A DNA stretch of 64,000 nt from Synergistaceae bacterium. GTDB lineage: Bacteria; Synergistota; Synergistia; Synergistales; Aminobacteriaceae. The position numbers and the translations under genes are program-made. The notes under the pieces are model-generated. The model searched no databases. It was not told the DNA's origin and was given only the letters and a program-made list of their open reading frames with translations. The stretch spans positions 25,552-89,551 of the forward strand of contig JAFSXR010000037.1 of the NCBI GenBank assembly GCA_017443985.1, in the 5' to 3' direction. Shown here in pieces: positions 50,548 through 58,871 of this stretch (positions are counted from its first letter, which is position 1; each line of letters opens with the position of its first letter).

Positions 50548-51498
50548 CTAGTCAGCAAGGCATTTATTCGCAGCGAGGGCCTCAATAACTTCGCTGTCTT
50601 CAGTTCCGACTATAATTTTTTTCATCTTTTCGTAATCACCATAGCCTCCGAAATCATCAAGGGCATCAATGACGTAGTCTCGTTCACGCTCTTCAAAACG
50701 CCCGGAGAAAAGTCCGAAAAGAAGAATGCCTCTTACGAACCACTCGGAAAAATCGTCCGCTATTGAAACAATATCATAATACATTAGGGCAAAGCGATAC
50801 TCGTCCATAGCTTCCGGCGGTGCGTTGTCGTCCGGCTCTTCAAAATAATTCGTAATATAGAAAGGGACATTCGGCGCAATCGCAAGAGCGTCCCAAAATA
50901 AATTAGCACAGACGCTTCTATTGCCTCCGGGATTTTCGGGCGTAATGAACCACGCCGCGAGCAGACGCGCATAAGCACGCCCAAGTGTTATATCAGGGTC
51001 GCGCATTGAGTCCTGTAAAATCTGCTGCCATGCCTTACGCTCTATTAACATCTTGTAATAAACATTTTTCATAAGTATATTGCTGTTGAAGGCATCGGTA
51101 TCTGCATCTTCAGCGTCGAAATACTTTTCATAAAATTTTATGGCAGTCTTGCAATATTCAAAGGCCTCATCAAAAATTTCAAGTTTTAAGTAAGTAAGTG
51201 CCAGCCTCTGATTGATCGTTAGAAAGAACACATTTTTATCGCCTTCAAGATAATTATCGGGATTTTTCAAAGCCGACAGAGCCTTTTTAAGACAGTTGAC
51301 AGATACTTGTGTATCGTCAGTATGGTCGGCCTTAAAGAGTAACCCCTCCACGCGGTTGGGATTTATTTCAAGTATCTGGTCTGCTATAGCGAGAGTTCTC
51401 TCCGGGCTCGACGACTCCCAACCTAAGTCGATAAGCTGAAAAATTCGTTTCTCGTCCGCTTTAATTTCATCTGCAGTTTTATTTTTTTTTCTCGGCAT
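50548..51498 (-). CDS. TPR-like helical repeat protein, unknown function
   Basis: 316 aa, no signal peptide. Helical pairs resembling tetratricopeptide repeats occur around residues 35-75 (RTLAIADQILEINPNRVEGLLFKA) and 88-130. The C-terminal half is acidic and aromatic with no motif that I recognise. It lies 30 nt upstream of the Lon-like gene and 12 nt downstream of a secreted hypothetical gene, probably in one operon. Confidence 0.75.
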   Translation of the reverse strand: MPRKKNKTADEIKADEKRIFQLIDLGWESSSPERTLAIADQILEINPNRVEGLLFKADHTDDTQVSVNCLKKALSALKNPDNYLEGDKNVFFLTINQRLALTYLKLEIFDEAFEYCKTAIKFYEKYFDAEDADTDAFNSNILMKNVYYKMLIERKAWQQILQDSMRDPDITLGRAYARLLAAWFITPENPGGNRSVCANLFWDALAIAPNVPFYITNYFEEPDDNAPPEAMDEYRFALMYYDIVSIADDFSEWFVRGILLFGLFSGRFEERERDYVIDALDDFGGYGDYEKMKKIIVGTEDSEVIEALAANKCLAD

Positions 51499-51510
51499 TA
51501 TTTTTTCTCC

Positions 51511-52374
51511 TTAATCAACGTCCCACTGTGTGTTTGAATTAGTATTAGTCTGCGTCTCTTGAGGTGTCGTGGAATTTTCCTCCGAGCTCGTGCTGTCTTT
51601 CATCGAGGTTACATTGCCGCCGCCTTCATGATGATATGTCTTGAGGCTTTCGAGAATAACTTTTCCGCTCCAGATAAGCCCCCACTGCCGCGCAAGGTCT
51701 GCAACTTCAAAAGGCTCGCCCCCTTGATACCATGCGTTAGCTTTTCTTAATTCTTCAGTTATGTATGGCGTTAAGCGTTTCAGCATCTGCCAAGTATATT
51801 CGCCCGGATTAGGCGTGAATCTTTTCCAGCGGCTGCCGAGCCACAGCCACACGCCGACTCTATCTGTGTTCCACGCTATTAATGTGCTCGCGTGATATTT
51901 ATCCAAGTCAAGCCAGCCCATTCTGTTGCACCTGTAATCTTTAATCACTAAAAATTCTTTGCTGTCTAAATATCTTCCGTAGCTCCAGACCGAAGCGATC
52001 CTGACGAGGCCGGGAACATTCGACGGCACCACAGAGCCTACTAAAACATTCGTGGGCCTTATCGCTCCGTCGAGGCCAAGCTGACCGTATACCCAGCGGT
52101 TCTCCGCAATCTGCGCGACAGGGAAACCGTCAAATGTCGCGTACCAGCCTGCCGGAAGATCCTGCGGCTTCCATATCTCAAAATTCATGGCGTAGGCCCT
52201 TTGATACGCCGCCATGACAACCCCCGAATAAGTCCGCGCTCCGTATAAAACAGCCCCGTTCGGTGTCATTGTCAATCTCTCTACAGCTTGGGAGCTTCCC
52301 GAAAAAAAGATCAGCAAGACCGAAACTGTTAAATAAATTTTTATTTTATCTCTAAAAATTTTTACGCCGGACAA
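51511..52374 (-). CDS. Secreted protein of unknown function
   Basis: 287 aa. The signal peptide spans residues 1-30 (hydrophobic YLTVSVLLIFFSGSS, cleavage after SQA). The mature part is Trp/Tyr-rich (VGVWLWLGSRWKRF, GLIWSGKVILESL) with predicted beta character, and ends in a Thr/Asn/Ser-rich low-complexity tail. I do not recognise the family. Element copy C lies upstream. Confidence 0.75.
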   Translation of the reverse strand: MSGVKIFRDKIKIYLTVSVLLIFFSGSSQAVERLTMTPNGAVLYGARTYSGVVMAAYQRAYAMNFEIWKPQDLPAGWYATFDGFPVAQIAENRWVYGQLGLDGAIRPTNVLVGSVVPSNVPGLVRIASVWSYGRYLDSKEFLVIKDYRCNRMGWLDLDKYHASTLIAWNTDRVGVWLWLGSRWKRFTPNPGEYTWQMLKRLTPYITEELRKANAWYQGGEPFEVADLARQWGLIWSGKVILESLKTYHHEGGGNVTSMKDSTSSEENSTTPQETQTNTNSNTQWDVD

Positions 52375-52439
52375 AATTTTTCACCTGCTCTTATTTTTTG
52401 ATAATTATATCCCAGTGAAAATTTTTAGCTCTTGATTAA

Positions 52440-52648
52440 TGACTGCGATAAAAATTTGCGAAGGCACTCGAAAATAAAATAAAAAAATTTTTGCTGATGC
52501 CTCTGAAAAATTTTTGCTTCTGTTTTTTTTAATTGCTCTGTAAAAATTTGCGGTAAGTAAAAATTTTTGAAGTTCTTGTAGTCCCCATTGTAGTCCCCAA
52601 AAAAATAATTCTCCCTCATTTTGGGAGAACTCGTGAATATTATATCAC
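52440..52648 (-). repeat. Intergenic hairpin element, copy C
   Basis: Minus strand: TTGTGATATAAT (TATAAT at 52645-52640), hairpin AGTTCTCCC...GGGAGAATT (52632-52608), T-run, GGGGACTACAATGGGGACTA, CAAGAACTTC, AAAAATTTTT, then A-rich cores (AAAAAAAACAGAAGC). It fills the 365-bp divergent gap between feoB and the secreted protein gene. Apart from this and the feoB ribosome site I see nothing else in the gap. Confidence 0.7.
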
Positions 52649-52739
52649 AAGTGTTTTATTTTTTGAGGTTTTTATTTTTGTGATAACATTAAAAAATATT
52701 TTTGGTACTTCAAACAACATTCAAGGAGAAAAAATTTTT

Positions 52740-55091
52740 ATGAGCGGTGAAATGACTCTCAAGGAATTAAAAATCAATGAGAGCGCAGTTATAACGAGCG
52801 TGGGCGGAACCGGAAGCCTTCGTCAGCATTTTCTCGACATGGGAATAATTCCCGGTGCTGAAGTAAAAATGATACGGCTTGCGCCGATGGGCGACCCCTT
52901 AGAAATCAGAATACATGATTATGAATTGACGCTTCGCGTTTCAGATGCAGAACAAATTACAATCAGGCCGATATCGGAGAGCGAGGCAGGCAAAAATCAA
53001 ACGCTGCCGGAAAATATAAGAATCCCGCACCCGGGCTTGGGCGAAGAGGGAAAATATCACGCCAACGATAAAAATGATCCTTTGCCCGAAAAAACTATAT
53101 TAACTTTTGCTCTTGCAGGCAATCAAAATTCGGGCAAGACAACTTTATTTAACCAGCTCACCGGAGCAAAGCAGAGAATAGGAAATTTTCCCGGCGTTAC
53201 TGTCAGCCGCAAGGACGGAGCCATAAAAGGACACGATAACACGCTTGTTACGGACCTGCCCGGAATTTACTCGATGTCTCCGTACAGCGGCGAGGAATTA
53301 ATTTCGCGTCATTTCATTTTGGACGAGAAGCCCAAAGCGATAATTAATATTCTTGACGCTACGAACATCGAGAGAAATTTATATCTGACCATTCAGCTTT
53401 TAGAGATGCAAGTCCCGACTGTCGTGGCGTTAAACATGATGGACGAATTGAGCGGCAACGGAGGCACGATTGATATTAACAGAATGGAAAATCTTTTGGG
53501 CGTTCCCGTCGTTCCGATTTCGGCCTTAAAAAACGAGGGCGTTGACGAACTTGTTAATCACGCCTTGCACATTGCAAAGTATCAGGAAAAGCCGAAGCGT
53601 TATGATTTTTGCGATGAGAACGACCACAACGGAGCCGTCCACAGATGTATTCACGCAATTTCGCACTTAATTAAGGACCACGCCGAACGCGCCGGCCTGC
53701 CGTTAAGATTCGCCGCGAGCAAAGTAATCGAGAACGACCCGTTAGTCATTAAAAAATTAAATCTCGAACAGAACGAGAAAGAAATGCTTGAGCATATCAT
53801 CACTCAAATGGAAAACGAGCGCGGGCTTGACAGAAACGCGGCGATGGCCGACATGAGATTCACGTTTATAAAAAAAGTCTGCGCTCAGTCCGTCGTGAAG
53901 CCGAGAGAAAGCAGAGAACATCTCCGCAGTCAGGAGATCGATAAAATTTTGACAGGAAAATATACGGCGATCCCGATTTTTATTCTTACGATGATGGCAA
54001 TTTTTTATTTAACGTTCAACGTAATCGGCGCGTACTTCCAAGAAATTTTAGAGGATAGCATTGACTCGTTCACGGCTCAAGCGGACGCTTTCATGACATC
54101 GCTGAATGTTGATGAAGTAATTCACGGGCTTGTGATTGACGGAATTTTTGCCGGCATCGGGAGCGTGTTGAGTTTCATTCCGATAATCGTAACTTTATTT
54201 TTCTTTCTTTCAATTCTTGAGGACAGCGGCTACATGGCTCGCGTTGCGTTTTTCATGGACAAACTTTTAAGAAAAATAGGCTTGTCCGGGCGCAGTATCG
54301 TCCCGATGTTAATAGGCTTCGGCTGTACGGTCCCGGCCGTAATGTCAACGAGGACTCTTCCGAGCGAACGCGACAGACGAATGACGATATTATTAACTCC
54401 TTTCATGAGCTGCACGGCGAAACTTCCGATATACGCATTTTTTGTCAGCGCGTTTTTCCCGAAGCAGGGCGGAGCGGTTATGACGGGGCTTTATATTTTA
54501 GGGATCGTCGTCGGAATTTTAGTCGCCCTGCTTTACAAAAGGACTCTATTTAAGGGCGAGCCCGTCCCGTTTGTAATGGAGCTTCCGAATTACAGAATGC
54601 CTGCGCCGAAAAATGTTTTATGGCTTTTATGGGAGAAAGCGAAAGATTTTCTTCAGCGTGCTTTTTCAGTAATTTTTATTGCCACGATAGTCGTATGGTT
54701 TTTACAGAGCTTCGGTTTATCATTCAACTTTGTTGAAAATTCAAACGAGAGTATTCTTGCGTACATTGCCGGAATTTTTGCGCCGTTGTTCAGACCGCTG
54801 GGGCTTGGGGACTGGCGCGTCTGCACGTCATTAATCAGCGGCTTCATGGCAAAAGAGAGCGTAGTATCGACTCTCGAAGTGCTGTTCGGAAATAACGTAG
54901 GCGAAGCACTTTCACACGCTGCTGCCGCGTCCCTTTTAGTCTTTAGTCTTTTATACGCGCCCTGCGTGGCCGCTGTGGCTTCGATTAAGAGAGAGCTCGG
55001 CTCTAAATGGGCATTCGGTGTCGTCGTCTGGCAGTGCGTTGTCGCGTGGATTGTTGCGTGGCTGACTTACACACTGATGTTATTATTATAG
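52740..55091 (+). CDS. feoB: FeoA-FeoB fusion ferrous iron transporter
   Basis: I start at ATG 52740 (AAGGAGAA upstream), 783 aa. Residues 1-78 are a FeoA SH3-like domain (TLKELKINESAVITSV ... MGIIPGAEV). The G domain has GNQNSGKTTLFNQLTG (G1), DLPGIYSM (G3) and NMMDE (G4). The membrane half carries two gate repeats, with GFGCTVPAVMSTRTL and FMAKESVVSTLEVLFG. It imports Fe(II). An upstream GTG at 52680 is in frame but lacks a ribosome site. Confidence 0.94.
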   Translation: MSGEMTLKELKINESAVITSVGGTGSLRQHFLDMGIIPGAEVKMIRLAPMGDPLEIRIHDYELTLRVSDAEQITIRPISESEAGKNQTLPENIRIPHPGLGEEGKYHANDKNDPLPEKTILTFALAGNQNSGKTTLFNQLTGAKQRIGNFPGVTVSRKDGAIKGHDNTLVTDLPGIYSMSPYSGEELISRHFILDEKPKAIINILDATNIERNLYLTIQLLEMQVPTVVALNMMDELSGNGGTIDINRMENLLGVPVVPISALKNEGVDELVNHALHIAKYQEKPKRYDFCDENDHNGAVHRCIHAISHLIKDHAERAGLPLRFAASKVIENDPLVIKKLNLEQNEKEMLEHIITQMENERGLDRNAAMADMRFTFIKKVCAQSVVKPRESREHLRSQEIDKILTGKYTAIPIFILTMMAIFYLTFNVIGAYFQEILEDSIDSFTAQADAFMTSLNVDEVIHGLVIDGIFAGIGSVLSFIPIIVTLFFFLSILEDSGYMARVAFFMDKLLRKIGLSGRSIVPMLIGFGCTVPAVMSTRTLPSERDRRMTILLTPFMSCTAKLPIYAFFVSAFFPKQGGAVMTGLYILGIVVGILVALLYKRTLFKGEPVPFVMELPNYRMPAPKNVLWLLWEKAKDFLQRAFSVIFIATIVVWFLQSFGLSFNFVENSNESILAYIAGIFAPLFRPLGLGDWRVCTSLISGFMAKESVVSTLEVLFGNNVGEALSHAAAASLLVFSLLYAPCVAAVASIKRELGSKWAFGVVVWQCVVAWIVAWLTYTLMLLL

Positions 55092-55125
55092 AATTAAAAA
55101 AATATTGAGAGGGAGTAAAATTTTT

Positions 55126-55959
55126 ATGGCATCGTGTAATCATGACTGCGAACACTGCGGCGAGAGCTGCGGTGAAAGGTCGGCCGAGTCGTTTTTATTC
55201 AAACCCAACAGCAAAATTAAAAACGTCATCGGAATCGTAAGCGGCAAGGGCGGAGTCGGGAAGTCATTAGTAACCGGCCTGCTTGCGTCGGAAATGAACA
55301 AAAAAGGATTTAACACGGCAATTCTTGACGCTGATATAACGGGCCCGTCAATTCCCAAGATGTTTAATATTCACGGGCAGGTTTTTTCTGACGGAATTTA
55401 TATTCAGCCTGCGGTCAGCAAGAACGGCACGAAAATAATTTCAATGAACCTGTGCCTCAAGGACGAGGGCGAGCCTGTAGTGTGGCGCGGGCCTGTGCTC
55501 GGCGGAGTGATTAAACAGTTCTGGGAAGAAGTTGACTGGGGCGAAACTGATTATATGTTCGTCGACATGCCTCCCGGAACCGGCGACGTGCCTTTAACTG
55601 TCTTTCAGTCCCTGCCCGTCAAAGGAATTATCATCGTAACGACTCCGCAGGAGCTTGTCGGAATGATAGTGAGCAAGGCTCTGAAGATGGCGGCCCTTAT
55701 GAATGTTCCCGTGCTTGGTCTTGTTGAGAATATGTCATATTTTGAGTGTCCGGACTGTCATTCAAAGCATTATATTTTCGGCGAGAGTCATTTGAAAGAA
55801 ATTGCGGACTCAAACGGAATTAAAGCGACCGCGCAGCTTCCAGTCATGCCGGAGCTGGCGAGTTTCTGCGACGCTGGGAATATTGAGGCATTCGACGCTG
55901 AAAAATATTTTTCAAATATAACGGCGTTTTTTACCTCACTCCTAACTCCTAACTCCTAA
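55126..55959 (+). CDS. Mrp/NBP35-family iron-sulfur carrier ATPase
   Basis: Start at ATG 55126 (GAGGGAG upstream), 277 aa. The N-terminus has a cysteine cluster (CNHDCEHCGESCGE). The deviant Walker A is SGKGGVGKSLVTG, followed by DMPPGTGD, and the C-terminal CPDC motif is in ECPDCHSKH. Such proteins bind and transfer 4Fe-4S clusters. The last residues (TSLLTPNS) are encoded by a heptamer array that supplies the stop codon. It lies between feoB and fliR, 11 nt before fliR. Confidence 0.9.
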   Translation: MASCNHDCEHCGESCGERSAESFLFKPNSKIKNVIGIVSGKGGVGKSLVTGLLASEMNKKGFNTAILDADITGPSIPKMFNIHGQVFSDGIYIQPAVSKNGTKIISMNLCLKDEGEPVVWRGPVLGGVIKQFWEEVDWGETDYMFVDMPPGTGDVPLTVFQSLPVKGIIIVTTPQELVGMIVSKALKMAALMNVPVLGLVENMSYFECPDCHSKHYIFGESHLKEIADSNGIKATAQLPVMPELASFCDAGNIEAFDAEKYFSNITAFFTSLLTPNS

Positions 55960-55961
55960 CT
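55932..55961. repeat. Heptamer array forming the mrp C-terminus and stop
   Basis: CCTCACT-CCTAACT-CCTAACT-CCTAACT runs in frame through the last codons and stop codon of the mrp-family gene. Confidence 0.7.
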
Positions 55962-55970
55962 GAAAAAAAA

Positions 55971-56765
55971 ATGAAGGGGCTTGAACTTCCGGCACAGCTC
56001 GTGATGATTTACCTGCTGCTGCATTTAAGATTTATAGGGCTGATGTTCAGCTCCCCTATTTTTACTGCGACATTAACGCCCGCGCCGTTCAGGTATCTTT
56101 TTGCGGTAATGCTCACCGTGTGTTCAGTCGGCATAATAAATACGGAGAGCATTCCTTTAATTTATTTTGACGAAGTAATTTTTATTGCGGCAATATGTTT
56201 ACGTGAATTATTAATCGGAATTGCGTTAGGCTTTATAGCGTCATTGCCTTTATTCGCGCTGCGTGTTGCCGGTGAGCAGACGGGCTCAATGATAGGCTTC
56301 TCGATGGCGCAGATTATGGACCCGACGACGCAGAGCGAGACATCGATAGTCGGACAGCTTCATTTTTTAATAGCGATGTGGTTTTATTTTCGCTGGAACG
56401 GTCATTTATTAATGGTGCAGGCTTTAGTTGAGACGTTGAAACTTGTTCCGCCCGGTCAGATTTCTTTATTTCCTGCCGGTGATTTATCGCTTGGGACGTG
56501 GCTGCAAAATATTTTTATCTTGGGAATAAGAATGGTAATGCCGTTTTATTGTGCCTTAGTGCTTTCTGATGTCGGCTTGGGATTTTTGGCGCGTACAGTT
56601 CCGCAGATGAATATTTTTGTCGTGGGTCTGCCTGTGAAAGTCATGCTGGGCTTCATGGTGCTTGCGGCGGTTGTGCCGTTAATAATGGACTTAATACGCG
56701 GTCAAATGGAACGCTGGATAGAATTTGCCTTGAGCGTGCTTAGATTATGGAGGTTGGGATTATGA
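55971..56765 (+). CDS. fliR: Flagellar export apparatus protein FliR
   Basis: 264 aa, six hydrophobic segments. The family features LRFIGLMFSSPIF at the N-terminus, GEQTGSMIGFSMAQIMDPTTQ in the middle loop, and LGFLARTVPQMNIFVVGLPVK near the C-terminus are all present. FliR forms the export gate with FliP and FliQ; those genes are not adjacent. Its stop codon overlaps the methyltransferase start (ATGA). Confidence 0.93.
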   Translation: MKGLELPAQLVMIYLLLHLRFIGLMFSSPIFTATLTPAPFRYLFAVMLTVCSVGIINTESIPLIYFDEVIFIAAICLRELLIGIALGFIASLPLFALRVAGEQTGSMIGFSMAQIMDPTTQSETSIVGQLHFLIAMWFYFRWNGHLLMVQALVETLKLVPPGQISLFPAGDLSLGTWLQNIFILGIRMVMPFYCALVLSDVGLGFLARTVPQMNIFVVGLPVKVMLGFMVLAAVVPLIMDLIRGQMERWIEFALSVLRLWRLGL

Positions 56766-57595
56766 AAAATAAACTTGTCATGCCTGTTCTCAAATGGGTT
56801 GGGGGGAAAAGACAGCTTATAGAGACTTATACACCATTATTACCTAAAAAAATATCGTCATATTGTGAACCTTTTATCGGCGGTGGCGCATTATTTTTTC
56901 ATTTACAGCCTAAAACAGCATATATCAACGATATTAATCAAGATTTAATGCGAGTCTATAATGTTATAAAAAATAATGTTGAAGAGCTTATTGAAGAATT
57001 AAATAAATATAAGAATGAGCAAGAATTTTTTTATACTGTCCGTGATTGGGATAGAGATAAATATCTATATAAATCTTTATCTGATATTGAGAAAGCCGCA
57101 CGTATTCTTTATCTTAATAGGACTTGTTATAACGGGCTTTATCGTGTAAATAATGCCGGCGAATTTAACTCGCCTTTTGGATTTTACCGTAATCCCAATA
57201 TTGTTAATGAGCCTGTACTGCGTGCAGTTAGCGCATATTTTAACGAAAATAATATTCATATTTCATATGTTGATTATTCGGAAGTCCTAGCAGATATAAA
57301 AAAGAGTACTTTCGTATATCTTGATCCGCCATATGATCCGGTATCGGAAACTTCAAACTTTACAGGTTATGTTAAAAATGGCTTTGCTAAAGAAGAACAA
57401 ATTAGATTACGAAAAAATTGCGATGATTTAGACAGACGCGGAATTAAATTTATGCTTTCAAATTCAGCTACATCATTTATTTTAGAACAATATTCAGGAT
57501 ATAATATAACTATTGTAAAAGCAAAACGTGCGATTAATTCTGTAGGCAATAGACGTGGAAATGTTGATGAAGTTGTGGTGAGAAATTATGAGTAA
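56762..57595 (+). CDS. DNA adenine methyltransferase, D12/Dam class (restriction-modification)
   Basis: I start at ATG 56762, which overlaps the fliR stop (ATGA), with GGAGG inside the fliR end; 277 aa. Motif X is KWVGGKRQL (residues 11-19), motif I EPFIGGGALFF (36-46) and motif IV DPPY (near 188), in the alpha-group order of Dam/DpnM enzymes making N6-methyladenine. Recognition sequence is unknown; GATC is common in this group. Codons are visibly more A/T-rich than in fliR and flhB. It overlaps the next gene by 8 nt (ATGAGTAA). Confidence 0.9.
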   Translation: MKNKLVMPVLKWVGGKRQLIETYTPLLPKKISSYCEPFIGGGALFFHLQPKTAYINDINQDLMRVYNVIKNNVEELIEELNKYKNEQEFFYTVRDWDRDKYLYKSLSDIEKAARILYLNRTCYNGLYRVNNAGEFNSPFGFYRNPNIVNEPVLRAVSAYFNENNIHISYVDYSEVLADIKKSTFVYLDPPYDPVSETSNFTGYVKNGFAKEEQIRLRKNCDDLDRRGIKFMLSNSATSFILEQYSGYNITIVKAKRAINSVGNRRGNVDEVVVRNYE

Positions 57596-58871
57596 AAATT
57601 TGAATGACTTGGCATGGGAAAAGTTATTTGACAAGTATAATATTTTACAAAAAATTGAAAATGACGGAGTATTTAATATTTCTGCTGAACAGATCAAAGA
57701 GTTTAGAGAGCCAAGATTAATGGCAAAGTTTGATCATAATATCGATCTTCCCGAAATTTTTTTGAAAAATAAATTAGCTATTCTTCCGACTACTCGCGGT
57801 GAATATGTTATTTCTCATTTTGATGCTTATCATAAATTTGAAGATGACAGTTCACCAATTATCAAAGTGCCGTTGCCTTCATATATTCAGAGCTTGGATA
57901 GCAATAATATAACAAGTGAAGCAATCGCGCTGCATTGTGCCGTAGCTTCAGGAATTATTGCTGATTTCACGGAAGATAGCGATATTTTTGCTACTGTTTC
58001 AGGACGTATGGGTTCTGGTATTTTTTCCTTCAATATTAATGATGTAAACTTACGGTCATCTCATCAAGTGAATGTAGTTAATTCCCAAATAGAAATCGAC
58101 GCAGGATATGAAGGTGTTTCATGTTTAGCTTTGTTTGAAGCTAAATTAGATATTTCAGATGATTTTCTTATAAGGCAGCTGTATTATCCATTCAGAACAT
58201 GGCTAAATCGTGTAACGAAGCCTATAAAGACAATTTTTTTTATATATTCAAATGGAATTTTCAGGTTATTTGAATATGCCTTTAATGATGTTAATAACTA
58301 TAATTCTTTGCAGCTTATCAAACAAAAGAATTATTCGATCGAAGATACGACAATTTTACTAGATGATATTCAAGCAGTGTTAAGAAATGTAATTATTGTT
58401 GAAGAGCCTAAGATACCGTTCCCACAGGCTGATAACTTTGAAAGAGTTATAAATATCTGCGAATTACTCAGCTTTCAAGAATTAAACAAAGCAAACGTTA
58501 CTGAAATATATGATTTTGTTTCAAGACAAGCAAATTATTATACAGATGCTGCTCGTTATTTGGGGTTGCTTGAAAAAAGAAATGAAGACGGAAAAACTAT
58601 GTACTTATTAACTGAAAAAGGCCACCGCATTTTGAAATTAAATTATAAGCAGCGTCAATTAGCATTTTGTAATATCATTTTGTCTCATAGGGCTTTTAAT
58701 GCTTCGTTGCGCTTGTATTTTCAAAAAGGTGTCATGCCTTCAATAAACGAAGTTGTAGATATTATGACGCAGTCAGAACTTTTCAACATTGAAAGCCATG
58801 AAACATATAAACGGCGTGCCGGAACTATCAAAGGTTGGCTTAACTGGATTATTTCTTTAATCAATGAATAA
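57588..58871 (+). CDS. Type II restriction endonuclease (PD-(D/E)XK-like)
   Basis: 427 aa. A candidate catalytic core is IEIDAGYEG (near residues 167-175) followed by FEAK (near 182-186), fitting D-(x)n-ExK. The N-terminus (NLNDLAWEKLFDKYNIL ... FREPRLMAKFDH) resembles restriction enzymes that pair with Dam-like methylases. The C-terminal third looks like a winged helix (ANYYTDAARYLGLLEK ... YLLTEKGHRIL) for DNA recognition. It shares the A/T-rich codon use of the methylase and overlaps both neighbours by 8 nt. Confidence 0.75.
   Translation: MSKNLNDLAWEKLFDKYNILQKIENDGVFNISAEQIKEFREPRLMAKFDHNIDLPEIFLKNKLAILPTTRGEYVISHFDAYHKFEDDSSPIIKVPLPSYIQSLDSNNITSEAIALHCAVASGIIADFTEDSDIFATVSGRMGSGIFSFNINDVNLRSSHQVNVVNSQIEIDAGYEGVSCLALFEAKLDISDDFLIRQLYYPFRTWLNRVTKPIKTIFFIYSNGIFRLFEYAFNDVNNYNSLQLIKQKNYSIEDTTILLDDIQAVLRNVIIVEEPKIPFPQADNFERVINICELLSFQELNKANVTEIYDFVSRQANYYTDAARYLGLLEKRNEDGKTMYLLTEKGHRILKLNYKQRQLAFCNIILSHRAFNASLRLYFQKGVMPSINEVVDIMTQSELFNIESHETYKRRAGTIKGWLNWIISLINE

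Noticed and set aside
52425..52619. 64-aa minus-strand frame over element copy C (MRENYFFGDYNGDYKNFK)
   Set aside because: It starts inside the hairpin with no ribosome site, and the matching frames in copies B and D stop early or lack an ATG. The conserved DNA is better explained as a structured element, although the repeated GDYNGDYKNF reading is curious.
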